Translations under genes and position numbers: made by a program
Shown: in pieces, positions 1 to 8,632 of the stretch
Numbering within the stretch: position 1 is the first letter of the stretch
How the letters are laid out: each line of letters starts with the position of its first letter
Assembly (NCBI RefSeq): GCF_050286925.1
Contig: NZ_JBFWFX010000001.1
Location: forward strand, 310,001-374,000
Origin: Caloranaerobacter sp050286925
Lineage (GTDB): Bacteria; Bacillota; Clostridia; Tissierellales; Thermohalobacteraceae
Direction: 5' to 3'
Length of the DNA stretch: 64,000 bases
Notes under the pieces: generated by a model
What the model was told of the DNA's origin: nothing
Seen by the model: only the letters and a program-made list of their open reading frames with translations
The model's database searches: none

Positions 1-901
1 TATTAATTCCTAATGCTGTTCTTGGATGTTTACCTTTTATGTTTAATGTGAAATCTGCAATATTTCCATCTTTAACAATAAAGGTTCCACTTCCTATAGC
101 TGTTTTTATGTTTTCGTAGTTTGGGATAGTATTTATTTCAAGTTTTACTTTTTTACCTACTTTAAAATTATTAAGGAGTATGTCTCTAACTCTTCCACGT
201 CCAGTTAGTATGTATCCATTTTCTGGCATGTCTATAGGAGGTTGATTAATTCTTACTTCTTTAACTGTATTTTCTTCAACAACTATTTCTATCATATCGT
301 CGAAATAAGTATTTCCTATACTTTTTAAACTCCAGTTTTTATCGTATAAAATGACTTCTTCATATTTGTCACTCGATTTGTTTATTGCGGAGAGAATAAC
401 AGGTTGTCCATCTTCTGGAACTGCTTTAATTTGCCATTTCCAGAAGGATATAAAAGGATAATTATTTTTATCTATCGCAAATACAGGTAGTCTATTCCAA
501 TGATATGGTGGAGATGAAACCATTTCTCCATTTGATATGACAACCCCTAGAGGGAAAGAGTCTTTAGCTGTTGAGAAAAAATCGCCATTGATACCAGCAA
601 TAGCTTGGGAATTTTTTATCATGTTAGATAGAGTTTCTCTTTTAGAAATTCCTTCTTTATTAAAAAGAACATCTAAGCTAGTGTATTTATCTTTTAAATT
701 TACTCTTAAAACATTTATATTCCACCAGCCGTCAGAGGTAAATTTTTGAATGTGTTCATGTATGACGCCACTTGAAATATTTTCTACAGTTTTTCTTTCA
801 TGGAGCAATATTGGCTTGTCTGCAAAACTCATAGATAAGCTTGAAAATATGATTACTCCACTAGCTATATATGAAACTACTTTTTTGAAAAGTCTATTCA
901 T
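1..901 (-). CDS. secreted phosphodiester-glycosidase (NAGPA-like) protein, partial
   Basis: An open frame runs from an ATG at 901 (preceded by AAAGGGTGAT) to the window edge, 300 codons without a stop, so the C-terminus is missing. Residues 1-27 form a signal peptide (basic MNRLFKK, hydrophobic stretch, then SMSFADK), so the product is exported. The motif AGINGDFF near residue 100 and PRTALGI near residue 295 are typical of the phosphodiester glycosidase / NAGPA domain family, which in Firmicutes is often linked to cell-wall or exopolysaccharide metabolism. The substrate cannot be read from the sequence. It is followed on the same strand by nothing visible here; the next gene upstream is the TtcA-like gene. 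Confidence 0.72.
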   Translation of the reverse strand, partial: MNRLFKKVVSYIASGVIIFSSLSMSFADKPILLHERKTVENISSGVIHEHIQKFTSDGWWNINVLRVNLKDKYTSLDVLFNKEGISKRETLSNMIKNSQAIAGINGDFFSTAKDSFPLGVVISNGEMVSSPPYHWNRLPVFAIDKNNYPFISFWKWQIKAVPEDGQPVILSAINKSSDKYEEVILYDKNWSLKSIGNTYFDDMIEIVVEENTVKEVRINQPPIDMPENGYILTGRGRVRDILLNNFKVGKKVKLEINTIPNYENIKTAIGSGTFIVKDGNIADFTLNIKGKHPRTALGIN

Positions 902-933
902 AGTTATCACCCTTTGGATTTAGTAATTGGTTA

Positions 934-1644
934 TTAAAACCATAAATTTAACTGTTCTTTATTTTTGATAGCTGTAATAAGCCTATCTCTTGCTTTAGGA
1001 ATATCTTTATATACATTTTTCATAAGCTGTTTTATATATTCTCTTTTAGTATTTCTATTTGCAGGGCAAGGACTTTCTACAGTAGGTAGGTTATGTCTTT
1101 TGACAGCTCCTTTTATTTGATGCTCTGTAACATAAATAAGAGGCCTAATTACTGTAATATCTTTTCTGGACATATATGTTTTAGGTGAAAAAGTATTTAT
1201 TCTTCCTTCATAAAACATGCTTAAGAATAATGTTTCGATGGCATCGTCTGCATGATGTCCTAGAGCAAGTTTATTTAAACCTTTTTCTTTCATAAGATCG
1301 TGCAGAGCTCCTCTTCTCATTCTTGCGCAAAGCGAACAAGGATTTTTTTCTTTTCTAATATCGAAAATAATTTTACCTATTTGAGTTTCTTTTATAGTAT
1401 ATGGAACGTTAATTTCTTCTACGAATTTTTTTACTTCGGATAAATCAAAACCTTCAAAACCTAAAGTTAAAGTGATTGCTTCTAATTCATATTTTACTGG
1501 GCTAAATCTCTGGAATATTTTTAATCCATATAATAGAGTTAAACTGTCTTTTCCACCTGAAACTCCAACGGCAATTCTATCGCCATCTTCTATAAGGTTA
1601 AATTCTTCTACTGCTTTTCTTATTGCTCCTACTATTCTTCTCAT
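934..1644 (-). CDS. TtcA-family tRNA 2-thiolation PP-loop ATPase
   Basis: The PP-loop signature VSGGKDS (about residues 28-34) binds ATP and adenylates a tRNA base. A CxxC pair (CSLCARMRRGALHD) and the downstream ESPCPANRNTKR motif are the iron-sulfur and C-terminal Cys features of the TtcA group, which makes 2-thiocytidine at tRNA position 32 in characterised members. A start 16 codons upstream (1692) is possible, but the ATG at 1644 has a good AAGGAAGG ribosome binding site 9 bases away, giving 236 residues. The substrate nucleotide in Firmicute members is inferred from the family. Confidence 0.85.
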   Translation of the reverse strand: MRRIVGAIRKAVEEFNLIEDGDRIAVGVSGGKDSLTLLYGLKIFQRFSPVKYELEAITLTLGFEGFDLSEVKKFVEEINVPYTIKETQIGKIIFDIRKEKNPCSLCARMRRGALHDLMKEKGLNKLALGHHADDAIETLFLSMFYEGRINTFSPKTYMSRKDITVIRPLIYVTEHQIKGAVKRHNLPTVESPCPANRNTKREYIKQLMKNVYKDIPKARDRLITAIKNKEQLNLWF

Positions 1645-1758
1645 GTGATCAGCCTTCCTTTTTCTTGTGTATAATGTTTGTATTAAATACATTTGTTTGC
1701 AATATTTATTATATACTATTTAGTTGAAGTTTAGATTACAAAAGGATTACAAAAAATA

Positions 1759-1790
1759 AAAAACAGCTGAGAATATTCTCAGCTGTTTTT
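1759..1790 (-). terminator. rho-independent terminator after tRNA-Pro
   Basis: A perfect palindrome (CAGCTGAGAAT and its complement ATTCTCAGCTG) is flanked by A and T runs on both sides, so it can end transcription of the minus-strand tRNA and could work in either direction. Confidence 0.85.
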
Positions 1791-1793
1791 TTC

Positions 1794-1870
1794 TGGTCGG
1801 GGTGGAGGGACTCGAACCCCCGGCCCCATGGTCCCAAACCACGTGCGCTACCAAACTGCGCCACACCCCG
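1794..1870 (-). tRNA. tRNA-Pro (anticodon UGG)
   Basis: The minus strand folds as a 77-nt tRNA: acceptor CGGGGTG pairs with CACCCCG, discriminator A, and CCA is encoded. The anticodon loop TTTGGGA gives anticodon TGG (proline), and the T loop GGTTCGAGTCC is canonical. D arm GCGCAGTTTGGTAGCGC is intact. Confidence 0.97.
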
Positions 1871-1930
1871 TTGACTTATCACGAATGTTATTTTAAAGCA
1901 TATTGAGTTAACTTGCAATACTGTTAACAA

Positions 1931-2225
1931 CCGATTAATTGAAATTATATCGTAAATTCTAATTAATTCTTGTTATTACTTCAAATTTCTTATCATTACT
2001 AAAAACAAATAACTAATATAGAGTTGCAGAAAAATATTTTTCTTTTATTTTTTATATTATATAATATAACTTATATAGTTCAAATTGCAGACCAAACAGG
2101 AGATTAAGCCAGCATCTTACAAGACAGGACGTCTTGATTAGGTGCTAGGTATTAGATAAGATGTAGAATTAGTTTATAGTTGATATGCTAAAAAAGAATA
2201 ACGGACATAGAATGGAGTGATTTGT
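1931..2225. other. intergenic stretch with a nested hairpin
   Basis: No gene is supported here. Near 2112-2166 an outer CATCTTA/TAAGATG pair encloses an inner CAAGAC/GTCTTG hairpin and a GGTGCTAGGTATTAG stretch. Related GGTACTAGGTA-like strings recur near 23658, 54604 and 56033, which points to a dispersed short repeat rather than a riboswitch class I recognise. Confidence 0.4.
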
Positions 2226-2699
2226 ATGTTAATGCAAACTTTAAAAGTTTTAAAAGATGAACTTATTGTAATGCTTGTTGCTGCTTCACCTATTTTTGAA
2301 TTAAGAGGAGCTATACCACTTGGAATAGCAATGGGATTTACACCTTTATATAGTACAATATTAAGTATTATAGGCAATTTAATACCTGTACCTTTTTTAC
2401 TTAAGTTGTTAAAACCTTTATTTGATTATTTTGGAAAGACAAAGATGTTCGGCAAAATTGTAGAATGGATTAAGCAAAGAACTTTAAAAAGAAGTAAAAA
2501 AGTTGAAAAATATAGTGCTCTAGGGTTATTTCTTTTAGTAGCAATACCATTACCGTCTACTGGTGCTTGGACTGGATGTTTAGCAGCGACTTTATTTAAT
2601 ATAGATTTCAAATATTCTTTTCCAGCAATCGTGGTAGGTGTATTTACAGCTGGATTAATAGTTTTTATTTTAAGCAATCAAGTTGTTGGGTTGATGTAG
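2226..2699 (+). CDS. small multidrug-export family (COG2426) membrane protein
   Basis: The product is 157 residues with several hydrophobic segments and two re-entrant-like stretches, ASPIFELRGAIPLGIAMG near the N-terminus and IPLPSTGAWTG in the middle, which are the hallmarks of the Sm_multidrug_ex (COG2426) family. Despite the name, transport substrates are not established; the P-x-P-S-T-G-A-W motif recalls DedA-type lipid transport proteins. The ATG at 2226 is preferred over the GTG at 2217 because GGAG lies 8 bases upstream of it. It is followed by the metK promoter and riboswitch. Confidence 0.75.
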   Translation: MLMQTLKVLKDELIVMLVAASPIFELRGAIPLGIAMGFTPLYSTILSIIGNLIPVPFLLKLLKPLFDYFGKTKMFGKIVEWIKQRTLKRSKKVEKYSALGLFLLVAIPLPSTGAWTGCLAATLFNIDFKYSFPAIVVGVFTAGLIVFILSNQVVGLM

Positions 2700-2728
2700 A
2701 TAAAATCAAGTTTTGAATAAAAAAACTG

Positions 2729-2757
2729 TTGACTTGGTTTATAAGCTGTGATATTAT
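2729..2757 (+). promoter_or_regulatory. sigma-A promoter of metK
   Basis: TTGACT at 2729-2734 and TATTAT at 2752-2757 are separated by 17 bases, immediately upstream of the SAM riboswitch. Confidence 0.8.
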
Positions 2758-2788
2758 ATTTCGAGAACAATTTAATAAAAATCTTGAT

Positions 2789-2895
2789 ACCTTATCAAGA
2801 GTGGTGGAGGGAATGGGCCCTGTGAAACCCGGCAACCGGTAACTAAAGTTACACGGTGCTAAGTCCCACAGAATGTAGATTCTGAAAGATGAGGT
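2789..2895 (+). promoter_or_regulatory. SAM-I (S-box) riboswitch controlling metK
   Basis: The P1 helix pairs ACCTTATC (2789-2796) with GATGAGGT (2888-2895). Conserved S-box elements occur in order: AGAGTGGTGGAGGGAA, GGGCCC, GAAACCCGGCAACC, GGTGCTAAGTCC and CTGAAAGATGAG. It is followed by a terminator and then metK, the SAM synthetase. By established S-box logic, SAM binding stabilises P1 and permits terminator formation, so metK is switched off when its product is abundant. Confidence 0.96.
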
Positions 2896-2910
2896 TATCT
2901 CAGAAAATTA

Positions 2911-2940
2911 CCTCTTCCTTTTGGAAGGGGATTTTTTTTA
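2911..2940 (+). terminator. riboswitch-controlled terminator
   Basis: CCTCTTCC pairs with GGAAGGGG across a short T loop, followed by a run of T. It sits directly downstream of S-box helix P1 and is the expression platform. Confidence 0.9.
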
Positions 2941-3076
2941 GAAAAAAAGGGAATAGTAAAGGAAAATTTAAAATTAGTCAGAAGCCTAATAACTATTGCA
3001 ATTGTTAGTTAATAAATCAACATAAAAAATCAATAATTGCTAATAATAACCATGTGAATTCTGTTTATACTTATAT

Positions 3077-3127
3077 GTTGAATTTAATATTTAAAATTTA
3101 GAATTTAAAATTTAAAATTTAAAATTC
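3077..3127. repeat. AT-rich tandem heptamer-like repeat
   Basis: Tandem copies of a TTTAAAATTTAAAA-type unit lie between the riboswitch terminator and metK. Similar ATTTTAAATTTTACATTTTC strings recur in at least five other intergenic places of the window. Confidence 0.6.
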
Positions 3128-3149
3128 ATTTAGCATGGGAGGTATGAAG

Positions 3150-4337
3150 ATGAGAAAATGGTTATTTACTTCAGAATCAGTTACTGAAGGACATCCTGAT
3201 AAAATCTGCGACCAAATTTCAGATGCAGTACTTGACGCTATATTAGAATGCGACCCAGAAGCTAGGGTAGCATGTGAAACGTCAGTTACTACTGGATTAG
3301 TTTTAGTATCAGGAGAGATTACAACTAAATGCTATGTAGACATACCAAAAATCGTAAGAAAAACTATAGAAGATATTGGTTACACTAGAGCTAAATACGG
3401 TTTTGACTGCGATACTTGTGCAGTTTTAACTTCTATTGATGAACAATCTCCTGATATTGCTATGGGAGTAAATGAAGCATTAGAACACAGAGAAGAAGCA
3501 AAAGATGAACTTGACTTAATTGGTGCTGGAGACCAAGGTATAATGTTTGGTTTTGCTTGTAATGAAACACCAGAACTTATGCCACTTCCAATATCATTAG
3601 CACACAAATTAGCAAGAAGATTAGCAGAAGTTAGAAAGAATGGTACTTTAGACTACTTAAGACCAGATGGTAAAACTCAAGTTACAGTTGAATATCATGA
3701 CGATAAACCTGTAAGAATAGATACAATAGTTATATCTACTCAACATAGTCCAGATGTAGATTTAAAGACTATCGAGAGAGATTTGATAGAGCATGTAATA
3801 ACAAAAGTTATACCAAGTGAATACTTAGATAGTGAAACTAAATATTACATCAACCCAACTGGCAGATTTGTAATAGGTGGACCTCAAGGGGATGCTGGTT
3901 TAACAGGAAGAAAGATTATTGTTGATACTTATGGTGGATATGCTCGTCATGGTGGTGGAGCATTTTCAGGAAAAGATCCTACTAAAGTTGACAGATCAGC
4001 TGCATATGCTGCAAGATATGTTGCGAAAAATATAGTTGCTGCTGGATTAGCAGATAAATGTGAAGTTCAACTTGCATACGCTATAGGAGTTGCTCATCCA
4101 GTTTCAATATTTGTAGATACATTTGGAACAGGAAAGATAGAAGAGAGCAAAATTGAAGAATTAGTTAAGAAACACTTTGACTTAAGACCTGCAGCTATCA
4201 TAAGAGATTTAGACTTAAGAAGACCAATTTACAGACAGGTAGCTGCATACGGACATTTTGGAAGAACAGATATAGACCTTCCATGGGAGAAAACAGATAA
4301 GGCTTTAATTTTAAGAAAAGAAGGTTTAGGTGAATAA
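3150..4337 (+). CDS. metK: S-adenosylmethionine synthetase
   Basis: MetK joins methionine and ATP to give SAM. The 395-residue protein starts MRKWLFTSESVTEGHPDK and carries the methionine/ATP loops GHPDK, GAGDQGIMFG and the conserved GGGAFSGKDPTKVDRSAAY stretch, with the expected full length. An ATG at 3135 is in frame but itself contains the ribosome binding site GGGAGG for the ATG at 3150, so the latter is chosen. It is a single gene behind an S-box riboswitch and terminator, giving feedback control by SAM. Confidence 0.97.
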   Translation: MRKWLFTSESVTEGHPDKICDQISDAVLDAILECDPEARVACETSVTTGLVLVSGEITTKCYVDIPKIVRKTIEDIGYTRAKYGFDCDTCAVLTSIDEQSPDIAMGVNEALEHREEAKDELDLIGAGDQGIMFGFACNETPELMPLPISLAHKLARRLAEVRKNGTLDYLRPDGKTQVTVEYHDDKPVRIDTIVISTQHSPDVDLKTIERDLIEHVITKVIPSEYLDSETKYYINPTGRFVIGGPQGDAGLTGRKIIVDTYGGYARHGGGAFSGKDPTKVDRSAAYAARYVAKNIVAAGLADKCEVQLAYAIGVAHPVSIFVDTFGTGKIEESKIEELVKKHFDLRPAAIIRDLDLRRPIYRQVAAYGHFGRTDIDLPWEKTDKALILRKEGLGE

Positions 4338-4353
4338 TATATTAAAATATTCT

Positions 4354-4382
4354 TGACATATATCATTGTTCATAGTAAAATA
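4354..4382 (+). promoter_or_regulatory. probable promoter of the pyr operon
   Basis: A consensus -35 TTGACA (4354-4359) is followed 17 bases later by a weak -10 TAAATA. The position upstream of the PyrR-type leader supports it. Confidence 0.6.
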
Positions 4383-4405
4383 TCTAAAAGACAAAATATC
4401 TTTAA

Positions 4406-4540
4406 CCTAGTCCAGAGAGGCTAGGAAGGTATGAAATATTGGAGTTTGTGTATATATAGCATGACTTAGCTAGTCATGTCTATCTGATTATAAATGTGCT
4501 TATAGCCTTCCTCGTCTCGATGGGGAAGGTTTTTATTTTG
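4406..4540 (+). promoter_or_regulatory. PyrR-type transcription attenuator leader
   Basis: The hairpin 4406-4425 (CCTAG stem, loop TCCAGAGAGG, CTAGG stem) matches the conserved PyrR-binding loop of Bacillus pyr leaders. The GGAAGG just after it can pair with CCTTCC at 4506-4511, which otherwise forms the terminator with GGGAAGG (4522-4528) followed by TTTTTATTTT. That is the antiterminator/terminator arrangement of PyrR attenuation: UMP-bound PyrR would stabilise the first hairpin and favour termination. No pyrR gene is present in the window. Confidence 0.88.
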
Positions 4541-4548
4541 CCTTTAAT

Positions 4549-4566
4549 ATAGTCCTGTGAGGCTAA
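4549..4566 (+). promoter_or_regulatory. second PyrR-like binding loop next to pyrB ribosome binding site
   Basis: TAGTCCTGTGAGGCTA has the same TCC-N-G-N-GAGG loop and short TAG/CTA stem as the upstream PyrR hairpin. It ends 2-3 bases before the Shine-Dalgarno AAGGAGGAG (4568-4576) of pyrB. A protein bound here could block ribosome loading; this is inference. Confidence 0.6.
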
Positions 4567-4581
4567 AAAGGAGGAGATAAA

Positions 4582-5505
4582 ATGCTTAAAGGAAGACACT
4601 TAATTGAACCAAATGATTTTACTATTGAAGAGCTAGATGAAATATTTACTCTAGCAGAAGACATAATTAAAAAGCCAGAGGCTTATTCAGACGTTTGTAG
4701 AGGAAAATTATTGGCAACACTTTTCTATGAACCTTCTACAAGAACTAAATTCAGTTTTGAAGCAGCGATGTTGAGATTAGGTGGAAGTGTTATCGGCTTT
4801 TCAGAAGCAAAATCAACTTCAGTAGCAAAGGGAGAAAGTATTGCAGATACTATTAGAACTATTGGTTGTTATGCAGATATAGCCGTAATGAGGCATCCTA
4901 AAGAAGGTGCTCCAAAACTTGCTTCAAAATATTCAAACATTCCAGTTATAAATGCAGGTGATGGAGGACATCAGCATCCAACTCAAACTCTTACTGATCT
5001 TCTCACTATTAAACATCTTAAAAAAAGCATTTCTAATCACACAATAGGACTTTGTGGCGACTTAAAATTCGGTAGGACAGTTCATTCTCTTGTAAAAGCA
5101 TTATCTAGATATGAAAATATAAAGTTTATATTCATATCCCCACCTGAATTACAAATTCCCCAATATATTAAGGACGAATTAAAAGGACATGAGTATTATG
5201 AAACTTCTAATCTAGAAGAAGTGATAGACAAATTAGACATACTGTATATGACTAGAGTTCAGCGTGAGAGATTTATTAGTGAAGAAGAATATTTAAGACT
5301 AAAGGATAGCTACATTCTTACAATAGAAAAATTAAAGAATGCTAAAGAAGACATGATAATAATGCATCCACTTCCAAGAGTGAACGAAATAGCTATGGAA
5401 GTAGATAATGATAAGAGAGCCGTATATTTTAAACAGGCTAAGTTTGGAATGTTTGTGAGAATGGCGCTACTTATAAAATTATTGGGGGTTGAGATTAATG
5501 CTTAA
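4582..5505 (+). CDS. pyrB: aspartate carbamoyltransferase catalytic subunit
   Basis: PyrB condenses carbamoyl phosphate with aspartate, the committed step of pyrimidine synthesis. The 307-residue protein has the carbamoyl-phosphate loop YEPSTRTKFSFE and the HPTQTLTD motif typical of the family. The start has a strong AAGGAGGAG site. It overlaps pyrI by 8 bases, as expected for a translationally coupled catalytic/regulatory pair, and heads a seven-gene operon behind a PyrR-type leader. Confidence 0.97.
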   Translation: MLKGRHLIEPNDFTIEELDEIFTLAEDIIKKPEAYSDVCRGKLLATLFYEPSTRTKFSFEAAMLRLGGSVIGFSEAKSTSVAKGESIADTIRTIGCYADIAVMRHPKEGAPKLASKYSNIPVINAGDGGHQHPTQTLTDLLTIKHLKKSISNHTIGLCGDLKFGRTVHSLVKALSRYENIKFIFISPPELQIPQYIKDELKGHEYYETSNLEEVIDKLDILYMTRVQRERFISEEEYLRLKDSYILTIEKLKNAKEDMIIMHPLPRVNEIAMEVDNDKRAVYFKQAKFGMFVRMALLIKLLGVEINA

Positions 5506-5920
5506 TATAGATGCGATAAAAAAAGGTATAGTGATAGATCATATAAAGGCCGGATGTGGATATAAGATATTTAAAGAATTAGGACTTCACAAAGCAGATT
5601 ATACAGTAGCTTTAATTAAAAACGTACACTCTAATAAACTTGGGAAGAAGGATTTAATAAAGATAGAAAATGAAATAGATTTAGATTTAACAGTTTTAGG
5701 ATTAATAGATCCAAATATAACAATAAACATAATAGAAAATGAGAAGATAAAAGAGAAAATAAAATTGAGTTTACCGAAGACAGTAAAGGGAATACTGAAA
5801 TGTAAAAATCCTAGATGTGTAACAACTATTGAAAAAATTGAAGATGTTGAGTTTACTTTGGTAGACGAAAATACAAAGGAATACAAGTGTGAGTATTGTG
5901 ATGCGAAAACTTCTCTGTAG
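5498..5920 (+). CDS. pyrI: aspartate carbamoyltransferase regulatory subunit
   Basis: PyrI binds allosteric nucleotides and docks on PyrB through a zinc domain. At the C-terminus two Cys pairs, CKNPRC (CX4C) and CEYC (CX2C), are the zinc ligands. The N-terminal MLNIDAIKKGIVIDHI matches the nucleotide-binding domain. The ATG at 5498 is chosen because GGGGGT lies 8 bases upstream, instead of the TTG at 5489. Length 140 residues is normal. Presence of pyrI implies an allosteric holoenzyme in addition to leader control. Confidence 0.95.
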   Translation: MLNIDAIKKGIVIDHIKAGCGYKIFKELGLHKADYTVALIKNVHSNKLGKKDLIKIENEIDLDLTVLGLIDPNITINIIENEKIKEKIKLSLPKTVKGILKCKNPRCVTTIEKIEDVEFTLVDENTKEYKCEYCDAKTSL

Positions 5921-5929
5921 GTGATAAAA

Positions 5930-7093
5930 ATGAATATCCTTATCAACAATGTAAAGATAGTTGATGCGAAAAAAGTTTTACATGGTTCGGTATTAATAGA
6001 GGATGGGTTTATTAAAAGAGTATTTAAGGCAGATGAAGATATAAGTTTACAGAAAGATACTGAAATAATAGAGGGTAAAGGTTTTGTACTTTTACCCTCG
6101 TTTGTAGATATGCACTGTCATTTAAGAGATCCAGGTTATCTATATAAAGAAGATTTAGAAAGCGGACAGAAAGCAGCATTAAAGGGTGGATATACTACAC
6201 TTTGTACTATGGCAAATACAAAGCCTGTTTGTGATAGTACTTTAGTCTTGCAGTATATACTCGATAAGAGCAGAAAATTAAATTTATGTGATATTATCCA
6301 GATTTCTGCATTAACTAAAAATTTAGAAAGAAAAGAATTAGTTGACTTTGAAGAGATGCTAAAATATACAAAACTGTTTTCGGATGATGGAAAAACCATT
6401 TTTAGTGAAGAAATAATGAAAAAGGCTTTAATACTTTCAAGTAAGTTAAAATTTAGAGTACTAACTCATTGTCAGCCAGAATTTGAGATTGTAAAAAGAG
6501 ATTTAAATCTTTTAAAAGAAGTAGGCGGAAATCTTCATATATGTCATATAAGTCTTAAAAAGACATTAGATTTAATTAAAGAATTCAAAGATGCAAATAT
6601 TAAATTCACCTGTGAAGTAACCCCACATCATATATTTGGATACGAATTAGATTATAGGGTAAATCCTAGCTTTAGGAAAAAAGAAGATGTAGAGAGCTTA
6701 ATAGAAGGCATAAAACAGGGGTATATTGATGTCATTGCTACAGACCATGCACCTCATAGCCTGGAAGATAAACGAAATGGAGCTCCTGGAATTTCTTTAA
6801 TAGAAGTGGCATTTTCTATGGTATATAAGGTGTTTTATGAAAATGGTATTTCATTAAACAAATTATCCGAGCTTATGTCTTATAATCCTGCTAGAATATT
6901 AAACTTGAATTGTGGACTTATAGAGGAAGGTTATGAGGCAAATTTAGTATTAGTAGATTTAGACGAAGAATATCAAATAGATACTAATGACTTTATATCT
7001 AAGGGTAAGAATAATCCATTTAATGGGGAAAAAGTTTTAGGAAAGGTGAAGATGACTTTTAAGAAAGGGAGCGTTAAGTATGATAATAGATAA
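5930..7093 (+). CDS. pyrC: dihydroorotase
   Basis: PyrC cyclises carbamoyl aspartate to dihydroorotate. The metal-binding motif DMHCHLRDPG (near residue 60) and the C-terminal ATDHAPH motif identify a class I dihydroorotase of the amidohydrolase superfamily; length 387 residues is slightly short for the class. ATG 5930 is taken as the start, with AGGTGAT immediately after the pyrI stop. It overlaps pyrF by 14 bases. Confidence 0.94.
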   Translation: MNILINNVKIVDAKKVLHGSVLIEDGFIKRVFKADEDISLQKDTEIIEGKGFVLLPSFVDMHCHLRDPGYLYKEDLESGQKAALKGGYTTLCTMANTKPVCDSTLVLQYILDKSRKLNLCDIIQISALTKNLERKELVDFEEMLKYTKLFSDDGKTIFSEEIMKKALILSSKLKFRVLTHCQPEFEIVKRDLNLLKEVGGNLHICHISLKKTLDLIKEFKDANIKFTCEVTPHHIFGYELDYRVNPSFRKKEDVESLIEGIKQGYIDVIATDHAPHSLEDKRNGAPGISLIEVAFSMVYKVFYENGISLNKLSELMSYNPARILNLNCGLIEEGYEANLVLVDLDEEYQIDTNDFISKGKNNPFNGEKVLGKVKMTFKKGSVKYDNR

Positions 7094-7937
7094 GTTATAT
7101 GAAGAGGTTTTGAAAAATGGGCCGGTTTGTGTTGGATTAGATACTAGGTTTGAATATTTACCTGAATATTTAATAAACAGTACTAAAACGCTTGAAGAAA
7201 AAATTTTTGAATTTAATAGAAAGATAATAGATGCTACCTATGATTTAGTGGCATGTTATAAGGTACAGATTGCATGCTATGAGGCTTTTGGGATAGAAGG
7301 GCTAAAGGCATATAGTAGAACACTTAAATATATAAGGGAAAAGGGGAAAGTAGTAATAGCGGATATTAAGAGGGGAGATATATTATCTACTGCTGAAATG
7401 TATGCAAAAGCACATTTTGAAGGTGATTTTGAAGCTGATTTCATTACAGTAAATCCATATATGGGACTAGATGCGATAAGTCCGTACTTTAAGTACCTTA
7501 ATACAGGCGAAAAAGGGATTTTTGTGCTGATAAGGACTTCTAATAAAAGTTCGAAGGACTTTCAGGAGTTAGAGGTAGATAATAAGCCTCTCTACTTGAA
7601 GGTAGCTGAAAATGTGCAGAAATGGGGAGAAAGTTTTATTGGAAAGAGCGGTTTTAGTTTGATAGGTGGAGTTGTAGGACTTACTTTTCCTAAAGAATTT
7701 CTAGAGATAAAAAATATGTGCGGTAATATGTTTTTCCTAATACCTGGTTATGGTGCACAGGGCGGTACAGGAGAAGACTTAAAGGAGATTTTTAAAGAAA
7801 AGATGTGTGGAGTAGTAAATTCATCAAGAGGAATAATTAAAGCGCATAAAGGTGTTGATGAAGGACTAAAGTTTAATGAACTTGCAAGAAAGCAGGTTAT
7901 AAAAATGAAGGAGGATATTTTAAGGTGGCAAGAGTAA
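7080..7937 (+). CDS. pyrF: orotidine 5'-phosphate decarboxylase (long, type 2)
   Basis: PyrF decarboxylates OMP to UMP. The catalytic DIKRGDI motif and the C-terminal phosphate loop VVNSSRGII are present. At 285 residues it belongs to the longer subfamily seen in Clostridia and Mycobacteria rather than the 240-residue type. The ATG overlaps the end of pyrC and the 3' end overlaps pyrK by 13 bases, so the genes are tightly coupled. Confidence 0.94.
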   Translation: MIIDKLYEEVLKNGPVCVGLDTRFEYLPEYLINSTKTLEEKIFEFNRKIIDATYDLVACYKVQIACYEAFGIEGLKAYSRTLKYIREKGKVVIADIKRGDILSTAEMYAKAHFEGDFEADFITVNPYMGLDAISPYFKYLNTGEKGIFVLIRTSNKSSKDFQELEVDNKPLYLKVAENVQKWGESFIGKSGFSLIGGVVGLTFPKEFLEIKNMCGNMFFLIPGYGAQGGTGEDLKEIFKEKMCGVVNSSRGIIKAHKGVDEGLKFNELARKQVIKMKEDILRWQE

Positions 7938-8632
7938 TTTCGAATAAGCGTATACTCAAGGACATATTCGTTTTAAGAGTGGAAGGAAGATTTGAAGGAG
8001 AAATGGGCCAATTCTACATGGTAAGAGCGTGGGATAAATTTCCTTTGCTTTCAAGACCTTTAAGTATTCATGATATAGGTAAGGATTATATCGAGTTTCT
8101 ATATAGAGTACAGGGACAAGGGACTAGTATTTTGAGTTCGCTTAAGCCATCAGATGAAATAAGATTAGAAGGGCCTTATGGCAATGGATTTCCTTTGGTT
8201 AAAGGCAAAATAGCGCTAGTAGGTGGCGGAATAGGTATAGCTCCATTATATTTAGCGGCAAAAAAGTTAAGTCAAAATGAAGGTGTGGACTTACTTGATA
8301 TATACATGGGCTTTAGAAATGAGGCTATATTAGAGGATAAGTACAAAAAGTTTGCAGACAATATCTACATTAATGTGGATGGCTTTATAACTGATGAAAT
8401 AGATTTTAAAAAATATGACTATATATTTACCTGTGGACCCGAGATTATGATGAAAAAGATTGTTGATATGGCGAAAGTGTATAATACTAAAGTATATGTT
8501 TCAATCGAAAAGAGGATGGCATGTGGAGTTGGGGCATGTTTAGTGTGTACTTGTAAGACTAAATCAGGGAATAAGAGAACTTGCAAGGACGGACCTGTTT
8601 TCTTCGGAGAGGACGTGATATTTGATGTGTAA
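7925..8632 (+). CDS. pyrK: dihydroorotate dehydrogenase electron-transfer subunit
   Basis: PyrK carries FAD and a 2Fe-2S cluster and passes electrons from PyrD to NAD. The FAD motif RPLSIHD, the nucleotide-binding GGGIGIAPL and the C-terminal Cys cluster CGVGACLVCTCKT with a further Cys in RTCKDGPVF are all visible. The start is GTG at 7925, supported by AAGGAGG ten bases upstream, within the end of pyrF. The 3' end overlaps pyrD by 8 bases. Confidence 0.95.
   Translation: MARVISNKRILKDIFVLRVEGRFEGEMGQFYMVRAWDKFPLLSRPLSIHDIGKDYIEFLYRVQGQGTSILSSLKPSDEIRLEGPYGNGFPLVKGKIALVGGGIGIAPLYLAAKKLSQNEGVDLLDIYMGFRNEAILEDKYKKFADNIYINVDGFITDEIDFKKYDYIFTCGPEIMMKKIVDMAKVYNTKVYVSIEKRMACGVGACLVCTCKTKSGNKRTCKDGPVFFGEDVIFDV

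Noticed and set aside
537..749. 70-residue plus-strand ORF near the window start
   Set aside because: It is antisense to the partial secreted NAGPA-like gene, which has a signal peptide and family motifs.
1736..1930. 64-residue minus-strand ORF
   Set aside because: It runs across tRNA-Pro and its terminator; the tRNA explains the sequence.
3077..3127. Short AT-rich tandem repeats as a CRISPR array
   Set aside because: Units are continuous, AT-only and have no spacers; no cas genes in the window.
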